A stretch of 64,000 nt of DNA from the NCBI GenBank assembly GCA_029243545.1, contig JAQWRV010000007.1, forward strand, positions 62,001-126,000, written 5' to 3'. Below the pieces are notes generated by a model. The model was not told the DNA's origin. It saw only the letters and a program-made list of their open reading frames with translations, and did no database searches. Origin of the DNA: Rhodospirillaceae bacterium. GTDB lineage: Bacteria > Pseudomonadota > Alphaproteobacteria > Rhodospirillales > Rhodospirillaceae. This document shows positions 54,877 through 62,829 of this stretch, one piece after another. Each line of letters begins with the position of its first letter. Position 1 is the first letter of the stretch. The translations under genes and the position numbers were made by a program.

Positions 54877-55593
54877 ATGCCAACACTGCTGATCACAGGC
54901 GCAAACCGGGGCATCGGCTTCAGTCTGCTCAATCATTACAATAATGACGGCTGGACGATCCACGCTTGCTGCCGCAACCCGGGCTCAGCTGCTGAATTGA
55001 AAGCAGTCGCCGACGCTGCCGACGCTCGTATTACGTTACATCAACTTGATGTTGAAGACATCGGCACCATCGCATCATTGAAAGCTGAGCTGGGTGACAC
55101 CCCTATCGATATGTTGATCAACATGGCCGGATACCTTGGTGAAAAAGCTCTGGTCGATCCCGGCGGCCTACAGCACTTCGGAGAGACAGACTACGACATC
55201 ATGGAAAAAGCCTATCGCATCAACTGCATGGGCCCGCTCCGCATCTGTGAAGCCCTGGTTGATAACGTGGCGACCAGTCATAAGAAAATTATCATCAACG
55301 TCTCAAGCATCGTCGGCTCCATCGGCGACGACAACTTCGGCAACTTCTATATGTACCGGCCCAGTAAAGCCGCCCTCAATGCCATCACCCACGCGATGGC
55401 CATAAATCTGAAAGAGCGCGGCATTACAGTGATTCCGTTTCATCCGGGCTTTACCCGATCTGATATGGGTGGGCCGACCGCTGATATCGAGGTCGCGGAA
55501 AGCTCCGCAGGTATTAAGGCGGTGCTGGATCACGTCACAATCTCTGATACCGGCCGGTATTTGACCTGGGAAGGCGGCGAACTGCCCTGGTAG
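54877..55593 (+). CDS. Short-chain dehydrogenase/reductase
   Basis: A 238-residue classical SDR: LLITGANRGIGFSLLNHYNN (TGxxxGxG), NMAG motif as INMAGYLGE, NVSSIVGSIGDD with catalytic Ser and YRPSKAALNAITHAMA with the Tyr-x-x-x-Lys pair. The PFHPGFTRSDMGG segment is typical. It oxidises or reduces an alcohol/ketone with NAD(P)(H). AAAGGGAT precedes the ATG. A strong hairpin follows the stop. Confidence 0.92.
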   Translation: MPTLLITGANRGIGFSLLNHYNNDGWTIHACCRNPGSAAELKAVADAADARITLHQLDVEDIGTIASLKAELGDTPIDMLINMAGYLGEKALVDPGGLQHFGETDYDIMEKAYRINCMGPLRICEALVDNVATSHKKIIINVSSIVGSIGDDNFGNFYMYRPSKAALNAITHAMAINLKERGITVIPFHPGFTRSDMGGPTADIEVAESSAGIKAVLDHVTISDTGRYLTWEGGELPW

Positions 55594-55601
55594 GGGCACT
55601 C

Positions 55602-55646
55602 TGCATCCGCCCTGATAATCAACGATTATCAGGGCGGAAAAATGCA
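55602..55646 (+). terminator. Strong hairpin after the SDR gene
   Basis: TCCGCCCTGATAATC (55606-55620) pairs perfectly over 15 bp with GATTATCAGGGCGGA (55624-55638) around a 3-base loop, with an outer TGCAT/ATGCA extension. It lies 13 bases after the SDR stop and before the methyltransferase gene. No U-run follows, so it may be a terminator, an mRNA 3'-end stabiliser or an attenuator. Confidence 0.5.
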
Positions 55647-55704
55647 ACGCGTGTTAGTATAACACTGGAATATTGAACCCGTTTCATCCCGATCCCTGAG
55701 GTAC

Positions 55705-56889
55705 ATGATGACTCAGCAGCGTGAACACGATTTTCTCATTTCCGGCACCCACGACGATTACAACCGGCAAAGCTTTATCCAAAACATGCGCATGCACATC
55801 CTGCAAGATGTCTCCAGCGGTATGGAAGAGGTCTACGAGCATCGGGTGAAACCGGCAATGGTCAAGCAAAACGGGGCCGAGCCCGACGACGGTCGCGACA
55901 TCTGCAAAGCAATGATGAAAGACCCATACGGAAAAACCTGGGCCGCCATGATTCACACCTGTCAGGAAATGATTTGGGAATCCGTTGGCGCCGGCATAGA
56001 ACGCCAACAACCACACCTCAATGAGCGGGTGCGCGGCCTCAACTCCAGGCTCGGTTCTGTAACACTTAATCCAGACCTAGAACTACCCCGCTATACGACC
56101 GCGAGTGATATCCATGTAATGCCAGGAAACTACCATACGGAACGCCAACAGGATGATGTATCCCAAGGGGCGCTGTTCGACCGGGGTCTTTATGTCTTCC
56201 AGTCCGGTTTTGCCGGAGAGGACTGCGATTCAAACGGCCGCACGGGCGCCGAACTGGTCAAGCGCGCATGGCCCGACTTTAAGCCCAAGAAAATACTCGA
56301 TCTTGGTTGCACCGTCGGCAATAACACCATGCCCTATGCAGATGTTTTTCCCGACGCGGAATTGCACGCCATTGATGTAGCAGCACCCTGCGTCCGCTAT
56401 GGTCACGCGCGGGCGGAAGCCTTGGGCAAGGCTGCTCACTTTCATCAAATGGATGCCGAACACTTAGACTTCGAAGACAACAGTTTCGATTTAGTTGTGT
56501 CGTGTATTCTGTTTCATGAAACATCACGCAAAGCCGTCGGTAACATCCTGCGTGAAGCCCACCGCGTGCTCAAACCGGGTGGCCTGATGATGCATCTGGA
56601 GACACCCCGCGCATCGGAAATGACTCCTTACCAGTCGTTCCGGCTTGATTGGGATACCTACTACAATAATGAACCATTCCTCTCCACCTGGATGCGGACA
56701 GATATGAAAGAGGCCAGCACTAACGCTGGCTTTGCCGAAGATAAATACGAATCCTACGTCGTACCGGATTTCTATTGCGTCACTGAAGAAGACTTCGAAG
56801 AAGCCATCAACAGCCAGGATAAGGCCGACAGCACGGCAGTCCATTGGGGCGAAGCAGTGCAATGGAGTTTTTACGGCGCTTGGAAGTAA
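55705..56889 (+). CDS. Large SAM-dependent methyltransferase (paralogue of 25207-26415)
   Basis: A 394-residue protein with a helical N-terminal domain (FLISGTHDDYNRQSFIQNMR) and a C-terminal class I methyltransferase: KKILDLGCTVGNNTMPYADV (motif I, GCTVGNN), LHAIDVAAPCVRYGHARAEA, CILFHETSRKAVG and EAHRVLKPGGLMMHLETP. It is homologous to the gene at 25.2 kb along its whole length (FHE-x, AAP-RYGHA-AEA, HVMPGNYHTE versus HLTPGGYHSE). GAGG lies upstream of two adjacent ATG codons; either could be used. Methyl acceptor unknown. Confidence 0.85.
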   Translation: MMTQQREHDFLISGTHDDYNRQSFIQNMRMHILQDVSSGMEEVYEHRVKPAMVKQNGAEPDDGRDICKAMMKDPYGKTWAAMIHTCQEMIWESVGAGIERQQPHLNERVRGLNSRLGSVTLNPDLELPRYTTASDIHVMPGNYHTERQQDDVSQGALFDRGLYVFQSGFAGEDCDSNGRTGAELVKRAWPDFKPKKILDLGCTVGNNTMPYADVFPDAELHAIDVAAPCVRYGHARAEALGKAAHFHQMDAEHLDFEDNSFDLVVSCILFHETSRKAVGNILREAHRVLKPGGLMMHLETPRASEMTPYQSFRLDWDTYYNNEPFLSTWMRTDMKEASTNAGFAEDKYESYVVPDFYCVTEEDFEEAINSQDKADSTAVHWGEAVQWSFYGAWK

Positions 56890-57026
56890 ATTGAGAGTGC
56901 TTTAAGCGCCGCGGCTAAGTCCCAAGTGCACTTTTAAACGCCGCATCTTCTAGCAATGCTCAGCAGTCGATCTCCTCTTCGGGGCGCTGCATTGTCATAA
57001 CGGGATCGGCATAGCAGTTGGTCGGG

Positions 57027-57321
57027 TCAGACCGCAGCACCAACAGCCCAGGTTGCATACAGCCACGAATCCGCCGTCAATAAATACACGCCAATATGAG
57101 TGGCAATGTATACACCGAGCTGCAGCAACAGAATCATCATTGCACCGGAAAGGGGATCGGTCATGCGCTTCATACGAAAGGCAACAATACGCATCGCGGT
57201 GTCGCTTTCAGTGCTACGTTCTAGACGCAGGGCATAGAACACTGGAAGCTGGAAGTTCAATACCAACAATGACGGCAAATACAACGATGTGGAGATAGTG
57301 AAAAATACCTGAGGCAATCAC
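57027..57321 (-). pseudogene. Small membrane protein gene frameshifted by a 7-bp tandem duplication
   Basis: A GTG at 57321 with AAGGGG six bases upstream opens IASGIFHYLHIVVFAVIVGI and ELP, then runs out of frame. The body continues in another frame: PVFYALRLERSTESDTAMRI, FRMKRMTDPLSGAMMILLLQ and ATHIGVYLLTADSWLYATWA. The break coincides exactly with CTGGAAG repeated in tandem (57242-57248, 57249-57255). Removing one copy joins the two frames as IELPVFYAL. It then reads as a protein with about three membrane helices. Family not recognised. Confidence 0.75.
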
Positions 57322-57395
57322 GGCGAACCCCTTGAGAGCGAAACAGCAGATTGCAGTATTGGCGGACGTACGTAAACGATGCAAGAGAGCGAGCG

Positions 57396-58835
57396 TTATA
57401 ACCGCTCCAACACTTCGAACGCCGCCCGTTCACCAGATTCCATGGCACCCTCCATGCCGTTATTCAGCATCGCGGTGTGCGTTCCAGCGAAGTGAATGCG
57501 GCCGTGTGGTTTGGCGAATTCATTTTTTAACGCTGATATTTGTCCCGGCGCCCAGGCCAGGAAGTCGGCTCCACCGGCGAACTCGTCCAGCTCCCACGAG
57601 TGGACATGTAGTACTTCCAGTTGGCCTTTGGCCGCCGGACGGGCCTCTTCAATAGCAGCGATGACTTGGGCCCCTGCTGCTGCCGGACCCATGCGGTCAT
57701 AGTGCCGCGCTAGAAATCCCCTCCCCCAGGCCGTCAAGCTCATGACCTCTTGTGGGTTCTCAGGCACGCGGTTGGGGACGACAAAACCCGCCACGCCGTC
57801 TGTCCACATATAACCTGGCAAACCATCCTCTTGCCAGAACGGGTGCTTGGCGATCATATGAATTTGTGTGCACGGCGCCGCGCTAACAGATTTGATCGCC
57901 TGCCCTTGTAAGCCAGTGATGATGGGATCCATTGGAATATGCCGCAAGACCGGCACAGGAACCGTGCAAATAACAAACTTGGCCCAGTAGCGGCTGCCGT
58001 CAGCGCAGTGCACATCAACCCCATCCGCCTCCGTGCGCAGACCTGATACCTTTTTGTTGAACCGAATATCGCTTTTGATATTGCGGGCCATCCCTTCTGG
58101 CACGCGCATATTACCGCCGTCACCGACAAACATACGCGGTTGCAGACTTATCTGCTGGCGCACGAAAAAGTCATCAGAAAACATTTGCAGCAATGACGCG
58201 TCGTGCGCTGATGTGCCGTAAATCACATTGGTGTTGAAGGCAAGCTCAATGGCTGCGTCGCTGGCGCCTTGGTCTTTGAGAAAATCGTAAACCGGCCGGT
58301 CGTACTGGGCGAACGCCGGAGCGGTCACATCTTCCATCGAGGTCAATGGATTATTCGGGCTCAACGTGCGCGGCATATAGGCCCAGGGCATAGTCTCCCG
58401 ATGATCGGTGGAAAACACGTTCCGCCGTGAACTCGGCCAGTCCTTTTCCGCAACGGGCGCACCGTCAAGCACCAGGGTCTTGGTGCGGTTGAGCTTGGCC
58501 CGCGGTAAATGATCCACCAACGGGATATCAAATTTCTCCGACGCGTCTTTGATGCGGGCATAAGCGCCTAAGATGGCATTGGCCCCGGCTTCCGGACTAC
58601 CGGGCACATTATCCAAGCTATAGACCCGCCCACCGACACGGTCCCGCCCCTCTAACAGAGTGACGGAAAGCCCTTGCTCTTCCAGAAGCAGTGCCGCATT
58701 GAGTCCTGAAAGTCCGGCACCGATGACGATAGCGTCAGCACTAGATTGCGCCCGCACCCGCCTAGACAGCACCGCTGCAATCGGTGCCGCTGTTGTGGCC
58801 GCCAGTACCGTCCGTCGTGAAACGTCTGATTTCAT
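57396..58835 (-). CDS. Tat-exported flavin amine oxidase family protein (third copy)
   Basis: A 479-residue FAD protein with Tat signal VSRRTVLAATTAAPIAAVLS, FAD motif AIVIGAGLSGLNAALLLEEQ, GRDRVGGRVYSLDNVPGSPE and C-terminal FAGTHTAMLNNGMEGAMES. It is homologous to the tandem pair at 36-39 kb. The C-terminal motif is GTHT rather than GEHT, so the FAD environment may differ. The ATG at 58835 has AAGGGGG seven bases upstream. A short duplicate of its own sequence lies upstream at 58931-58956. Neighbours are a broken membrane-protein gene and a methyltransferase. Confidence 0.88.
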   Translation of the reverse strand: MKSDVSRRTVLAATTAAPIAAVLSRRVRAQSSADAIVIGAGLSGLNAALLLEEQGLSVTLLEGRDRVGGRVYSLDNVPGSPEAGANAILGAYARIKDASEKFDIPLVDHLPRAKLNRTKTLVLDGAPVAEKDWPSSRRNVFSTDHRETMPWAYMPRTLSPNNPLTSMEDVTAPAFAQYDRPVYDFLKDQGASDAAIELAFNTNVIYGTSAHDASLLQMFSDDFFVRQQISLQPRMFVGDGGNMRVPEGMARNIKSDIRFNKKVSGLRTEADGVDVHCADGSRYWAKFVICTVPVPVLRHIPMDPIITGLQGQAIKSVSAAPCTQIHMIAKHPFWQEDGLPGYMWTDGVAGFVVPNRVPENPQEVMSLTAWGRGFLARHYDRMGPAAAGAQVIAAIEEARPAAKGQLEVLHVHSWELDEFAGGADFLAWAPGQISALKNEFAKPHGRIHFAGTHTAMLNNGMEGAMESGERAAFEVLERL

Positions 58836-58930
58836 GAATGCCCCCTTTCTCACTCACTCTGGCGGTAAAATGCATTATGAATCAAACGGGCAAGCGACTC
58901 ATACTCGTCAGTCGAACTTAAACCAGGCGA

Positions 58931-58972
58931 GCCTCTTCAATAGCAGCGATGACTTGAGCCGCTGCTATTGAA
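58931..58972. repeat. 26-bp copy of an internal amine-oxidase segment forming a perfect hairpin
   Basis: Bases 58931-58956 are identical to 57643-57668 inside the third amine oxidase gene (encoding QVIAAIEEA). The duplicate is followed by sequence making TTCAATAGCAGC (58936-58947) a perfect 12-bp inverted repeat with GCTGCTATTGAA (58961-58972) around a 13-base loop. In the minus frame it reads AAAQVIAAIEEARLV-stop. It lies upstream of both the oxidase and the next methyltransferase gene. Confidence 0.75.
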
Positions 58973-59011
58973 AACTGTAGCGTCCCAGAGAACCCCTGCT
59001 ATGCTCCCCCC

Positions 59012-59578
59012 ATGTTGATTTCCGACGCTTACAAACAGTTAAACACGGCGTTACATGAAGCCGATCCTGAATACGGCAATTTTGCTGGGCACCTCGGCAA
59101 GTCCATCGCCAGGCTTTGCCAAAACAACGGCATTGGATCAGTTCTAGATTATGGCTGCGGCAAGGGCACTCTGGCGCCCGTGTTAAAAGCATTTGGCTTG
59201 GACGTCGCCGAATATGATCCCGCCATACCTGGTAAGGACGGAGAACCATGCAAAGCGGGTCTCGTCGTTTGCATCGATGTTATGGAACATGTGGAGCCTA
59301 ACTGTGTGGACTCTGTTCTCCAGAATATTGCCGGTTTGACCAAATCCATAGCTTATTTCATGATTGATACCGTCCCTGCCAATAAGTCTCTCCCTGACGG
59401 CAGGAATGCGCACCTGACGGTTGAAGATCATGCCTGGTGGCGGGAGAGACTATCAAAATACTTCGATCTCAAAGTGTGTGAACGGGTCTATGAAATTGAA
59501 GGACAAAAAAGGGATCTGTTCCACCTTCCAGGTGGTGTGACTGTTGCCGTCGGTATACCAAAGACAGATGCGAATTAG
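59012..59578 (+). CDS. Small class I SAM-dependent methyltransferase
   Basis: A 188-residue protein with motif I SVLDYGCGKGTLAPVLKAFG, DVAEYDPAIPG and CIDVMEHVEPNCVDSVLQNI, typical of Methyltransf_23/phage-type methyltransferases. No export signal. The substrate is unknown. The C-terminal region (RDLFHLPGGVTVAVG) lacks extra domains. It starts 40 bases after the hairpin repeat and precedes the flavin-reductase-like gene by 24 bases. Confidence 0.82.
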   Translation: MLISDAYKQLNTALHEADPEYGNFAGHLGKSIARLCQNNGIGSVLDYGCGKGTLAPVLKAFGLDVAEYDPAIPGKDGEPCKAGLVVCIDVMEHVEPNCVDSVLQNIAGLTKSIAYFMIDTVPANKSLPDGRNAHLTVEDHAWWRERLSKYFDLKVCERVYEIEGQKRDLFHLPGGVTVAVGIPKTDAN

Positions 59579-59602
59579 TTCTTATAAAGGGATACATGAG
59601 CC

Positions 59603-60430
59603 ATGCATAAAGACGTAAAAGTAAGACCGTTTTGGTATTCCGATGTCTTCGTATTTCCCAAGCTCGTCACCATTGTGACCACACTGGATATAGAAGGCCG
59701 GGTCAACGCGGCCCCTTACTCCCACATCATGCAATATGACGTCATGCAGAAGACGCCACGCATTTATCTTGGCTTCCGCAATACCTCGCATACGTTCCAG
59801 AACATTCGCGATACCGGCGAGTTCGTCATCAATTGCCCATCGGCGAGCAATCTAAAAGATATGATGGAAACAGCGCGCTTTCACCCCGAAGGCGTCAACG
59901 AATTGGACCACACGTCATTCACATCTATTCCGTCGAAACGAGTTAAGCCGCCGAGCATCGCCGAGTGCAAACAGATTCTTGAATGCACCGTCGATAAAGT
60001 GGTCGATCTCGACGCGTCCCAGGGCCACGTCATCGCCAACATTGTGTCGCTGATGGTTGAAGAGGAGCTAGTGGACATGGGTCGCGAAGACCGTATTCGC
60101 GCCCTGGACCTGCCCATTGGCCTGGGTGACGAGCGCCGAGCTGACTATTTCTACGCCCACACAGACAACCTCGAAATGTTCACCCTCGAAGACATAGAAG
60201 AGTCAGCCGACGAAGTGGTGGCCCTGGTCACCGGCATGGACTGGGACGAAGGCGCCATGAAAGCCCTGCGCCGGGTTCCCGCCGGGGTGCGCCGCACCGT
60301 CATACGCGCCACCGAAGCAGCGGCCAAAGAGAAAGGTGCGACTGAAATCACCATTCAGCTTTACGGCGAAATCTCCCATGAGGCGGGGATGGATGATGAG
60401 GTGCTGGACCGCTTCACAAGCGGCGGATAA
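59603..60430 (+). CDS. Flavin-reductase-like split-barrel protein fused to a PCP_red-like domain
   Basis: A 275-residue protein. The N-terminal 190 residues follow the FMN-binding split-barrel flavin-reductase pattern: PKLVTIVTTLDIEGRVNAAP, RIYLGFRNTSHTFQNIRDTG, EFVINCPSA, and QGHVIANIVSL. The C-terminal 60 residues (MDWDEGAMKALRRVPAGVRR, TEAAAKEKGATEITIQL) match the small PCP_red domain first seen in light-independent protochlorophyllide reductase, with its W-x-x-E-A---L--hP-hhR pattern. That domain is found in several redox proteins. The fusion suggests flavin-based electron transfer. No photosynthesis genes are seen. Confidence 0.75.
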   Translation: MHKDVKVRPFWYSDVFVFPKLVTIVTTLDIEGRVNAAPYSHIMQYDVMQKTPRIYLGFRNTSHTFQNIRDTGEFVINCPSASNLKDMMETARFHPEGVNELDHTSFTSIPSKRVKPPSIAECKQILECTVDKVVDLDASQGHVIANIVSLMVEEELVDMGREDRIRALDLPIGLGDERRADYFYAHTDNLEMFTLEDIEESADEVVALVTGMDWDEGAMKALRRVPAGVRRTVIRATEAAAKEKGATEITIQLYGEISHEAGMDDEVLDRFTSGG

Positions 60431-60439
60431 CAAAGGGCA

Positions 60440-60553
60440 ACCCTCTTATTGGTCGAAGACCAAGATGAACTCAGGCACATAATCCGTGACATCATGACCC
60501 GCTATGGCTATCGAATACTGGTGGCGCGTGACGCGGATGAAGCGTTGTTATAA
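60440..60553 (+). pseudogene. Truncated response-regulator receiver domain
   Basis: A 37-codon open frame reads TLLLVEDQDELRHIIRDIMT and GYRILVARDADEALL-stop, the first beta-alpha-beta of a CheY-like receiver. It has the acidic pair of the metal site but ends before the phosphoacceptor Asp. There is no start codon and no partner. It is a relic of a receiver-containing protein such as a hybrid kinase. Confidence 0.7.
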
Positions 60554-60715
60554 AGCTGGGCTCACGCTAAACGGCCGGGTATAGCACCCAACCTCGATAC
60601 ACGAGTTCAGCGGGGAAGGTTAACCGTTCCCCAACTGATATCGAACGCTTGACGGCTTACCTTTCACCGCCGACAGTGGCTGCTCCTTTTCAGCATAGCT
60701 AGAGAATTTCGCTCT

Positions 60716-61618
60716 ATGAAACGTCCGGCCCGCTACCTAACAGTCCTTGCCTCCACCTTACTCGCAGGAAACGCCTACGCCATGGACCTCACCTTCTCCA
60801 CCATTGAAGGCGGCGCTGGTGTGCCGCTGTCTGTTGTCCAAACCGGCAACGGAAACGGGTCAGACATTCTGTTCATTCATGGTTTTTCACAAAGCTACTT
60901 GAGTTGGCAGATGCAGCTGGACTCTGAGCTGGCCAAAGACTTTCACCTCACCGCGTTTGATTTGCGCGGCCACGGTGCGTCTGGCAAACCGACCGATCCT
61001 GAAAGCTATAAATCGTCGCAGCTATGGGCCGATGATGTTGCCGCCGTCATCGCCGCGAAAGAGCTGAACAACCCTGTGGTGGTCGCCTGGTCCTGGGCTG
61101 GGTTCATCGTCATGAACTATGTTCGCCATAACGGTATCGGCGATATTGCGGCGATCAATTTCGTCGGCGCTAACACCGCGCTGCAAGGTCCCGTACCTCC
61201 GCCATCACCCAAACCCGGGCAAACCACCGCCTGGCTCGGCCAGATGATGTCCGCTGATATTTCTGAAAACCTCGAAGGTGTGACCGCGTTTATCGATATG
61301 GTCACCACCGAGCCCCTGCCCGCTGAGGTGCGCCACGCCAACATCGTTTTTAATATGATGACGCCCCATTACGTGCGTCAAGCCATGCTCGGTTACCCGC
61401 CCGACAACGGCGACCTTGCCGCCAAACTCACCCTGCCCGTTGTGGTCAGCCACGGCACCGATGACGGTGTGGTCAGCTATGACGGCGGCGCCGGCATCAT
61501 GGCCGTCTTGCCCGACGGTACGCTGTCTAAGTACGATGGCATCGGCCATTCGCCGTTTATGGAAGATGCCGAGCGTTTTAACCGCGAGCTGCGTGCCCTC
61601 ATGAAACGGGTAAAATGA
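60716..61618 (+). CDS. Secreted alpha/beta hydrolase
   Basis: A 300-residue protein with signal peptide MKRPARYLTVLASTLLAGNA-YA, then ILFIHGFSQSYLSWQMQL, LTAFDLRGHGASGKP and the nucleophile elbow VVAWSWAGF (WSWAG, where GxSxG is usual; the Ser is retained). The acid loop is SHGTDDGVV and the catalytic His is in YDGIGHSPFMEDAE. So unlike the protein at 26.5 kb it keeps a full Ser-Asp-His triad. It would act in the periplasm or outside the cell. Substrate unknown; epoxide, ester or haloperoxidase-like. Confidence 0.88.
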   Translation: MKRPARYLTVLASTLLAGNAYAMDLTFSTIEGGAGVPLSVVQTGNGNGSDILFIHGFSQSYLSWQMQLDSELAKDFHLTAFDLRGHGASGKPTDPESYKSSQLWADDVAAVIAAKELNNPVVVAWSWAGFIVMNYVRHNGIGDIAAINFVGANTALQGPVPPPSPKPGQTTAWLGQMMSADISENLEGVTAFIDMVTTEPLPAEVRHANIVFNMMTPHYVRQAMLGYPPDNGDLAAKLTLPVVVSHGTDDGVVSYDGGAGIMAVLPDGTLSKYDGIGHSPFMEDAERFNRELRALMKRVK

Positions 61619-61667
61619 TTGGAGCACATTCTAGTAAGTCCCTAAGAGTCCCTGAGAGGAATATCCA

Positions 61668-62282
61668 ATGTCCGCAACGTTGAAGTGCGCTTTTTTATTT
61701 CTATCTCTTTTCTTTTTCATCCCGCAGCCCCTTGCCGGTGATGACGCCAACGGCCTCGACCTCTCCCCCCGTCCCGGTCCTGAAGTATGGGTGACGGAAT
61801 ACTGGGACGTCAAAGAGGGCAAGATGGAGGAGTTCCTCGCCTACTATAACGGCGTCCTCTATCCGGTGATGCGCGTTGTGCCCGGCTACCGCGGCTATTC
61901 CATGCTGACCTTAAAGCCACCCGGCGGGCGCGAGCCCCATATTGAAGCCTACGGCGGGGCGATCATTCCACTCGGACCGCCGGAAGAACTCTTCCCCGTG
62001 CACCCCGGTCAACTGCTGGCCGGGGAAACCCGCACCGATCGCAGCGTTCATTTGGAATCCCTCCTGCGCGGCCAATTCAACCTGATCTTTGTCCACCACA
62101 TGCAAGACTGGGACGGCGTCACCCTGTTCGCCCAGGACCTCATCGAGGAATGGGCCGAACGCCACGACGGCGAATACATCTGGGATGCCCTCGCCCGCGA
62201 CTTCTTCCCCTTGGTCAATAACCACTGGGATACGTATTACCACCTGCAGGAAACCAGCCTCACCATTACCGATGAGGAGTGA
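61668..62282 (+). CDS. Hypothetical secreted protein
   Basis: A 204-residue protein with a signal peptide (CAFLFLSLFFFIPQPLAG) and a mature domain starting PEVWVTEYWDVKEGKMEEFL. It resembles NIPSNAP/ABM-like ferredoxin folds in the first half (YYNGVLYPVMRVVPGYRGYS). Later parts (LIFVHHMQDWDGVTLFAQDL, YIWDALARDFFPL) are not recognised. It follows the secreted hydrolase by 49 bases on the same strand and is probably co-expressed with it. Function unknown. Confidence 0.75.
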   Translation: MSATLKCAFLFLSLFFFIPQPLAGDDANGLDLSPRPGPEVWVTEYWDVKEGKMEEFLAYYNGVLYPVMRVVPGYRGYSMLTLKPPGGREPHIEAYGGAIIPLGPPEELFPVHPGQLLAGETRTDRSVHLESLLRGQFNLIFVHHMQDWDGVTLFAQDLIEEWAERHDGEYIWDALARDFFPLVNNHWDTYYHLQETSLTITDEE

Positions 62283-62618
62283 GGCTGGCGGTATAAAGCC
62301 TTAAGCAGTTCCGCCGACGCGCGGCAACGAGGCCAAGCACGCCGAAGCCGAACAGCAGCATGGCGCTGGTGCAAGTGCAAGTGCAAGTGCAAGTGCAAGT
62401 GCAAGTGTGACCTGATCACAGACCAGCAGGAAAGCGTTATTAATCGACGCCCCGAGGGGAACGGTGTCAACGTAGGTCATCACAATATTGAACAATGTAA
62501 CAGTCATGGTTGATTTCGTGAGATTGCCAAAGATAAACTGCGCAAGAGAGATATTCGGTGGCGTAAACGTGCTGGCATGAGACGGGAGGGCACCGGTGTA
62601 ATCTCCGCTGTGCCCCAA
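62266..62618 (-). pseudogene. Second PEP-CTERM protein gene frameshifted at its sorting signal
   Basis: One minus-strand frame reads PPNISLAQFIFGNLTKSTMT, YVDTVPLGASINNAFLLVCD and then an alanine-leucine run APAP. The adjacent frame continues AMLLFGFGVLGLVAARRRN, a typical PEP-CTERM helix and basic tail. The frame changes within GCACCAGCGCCATGC, directly after a hexanucleotide repeat (62369-62407). No start codon is supported and the stop of the second frame is at 62266. It is the second PEP-CTERM gene in the window broken near the same position. Confidence 0.65.
62369..62407 (+). repeat. Hexanucleotide tandem repeat, 6.5 copies
   Basis: GTGCAA is repeated six times plus GTG without mismatch. 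On the minus strand it encodes alternating Ala-Leu in the PEP-CTERM frame. Copy-number change would keep frame. It is a slippage-prone microsatellite next to the frameshift. Confidence 0.9.
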
Positions 62619-62776
62619 TGCTCGTCACTTTGTGGATCCGTGTCACCGCTTACGATCCCGTGTTAACTCCTACGACTGGCCCCCAAATGAAGGCGAAATT
62701 CTACACTTAATGATGGAAGGTTAAAAATCCCAACAAATTTTCAGACGCACTGTTCGCGAAAACGCACGAATATTGC

Positions 62777-62803
62777 AAAAAAAAACGGGGCCAGCAGGCC
62801 CCG
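62777..62803 (-). terminator. Rho-independent terminator of the cytochrome c gene
   Basis: On the minus strand CGGGGCC, a TGCT loop and GGCCCCG are followed by nine T. The stem is a perfect 7 bp of nearly all G-C. It lies 27 bases after the cytochrome c stop. The plus strand has CTTTTGT after the stem, so it may also work in the other direction. Confidence 0.93.
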
Positions 62804-62829
62804 CTTTTGTATCTCGATAGGCGGCTGGA

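Noticed and set aside
60716-61618. Second hydrolase lacking its triad
   Set aside because: The elbow WSWAG is unusual, but Ser, the acid loop and the final His (GIGHSPF) are all present.
62369-62407. Possible CRISPR or origin iterons at the GTGCAA repeat
   Set aside because: The units are 6 bases with no spacers and lie inside a coding remnant; it is a simple microsatellite.
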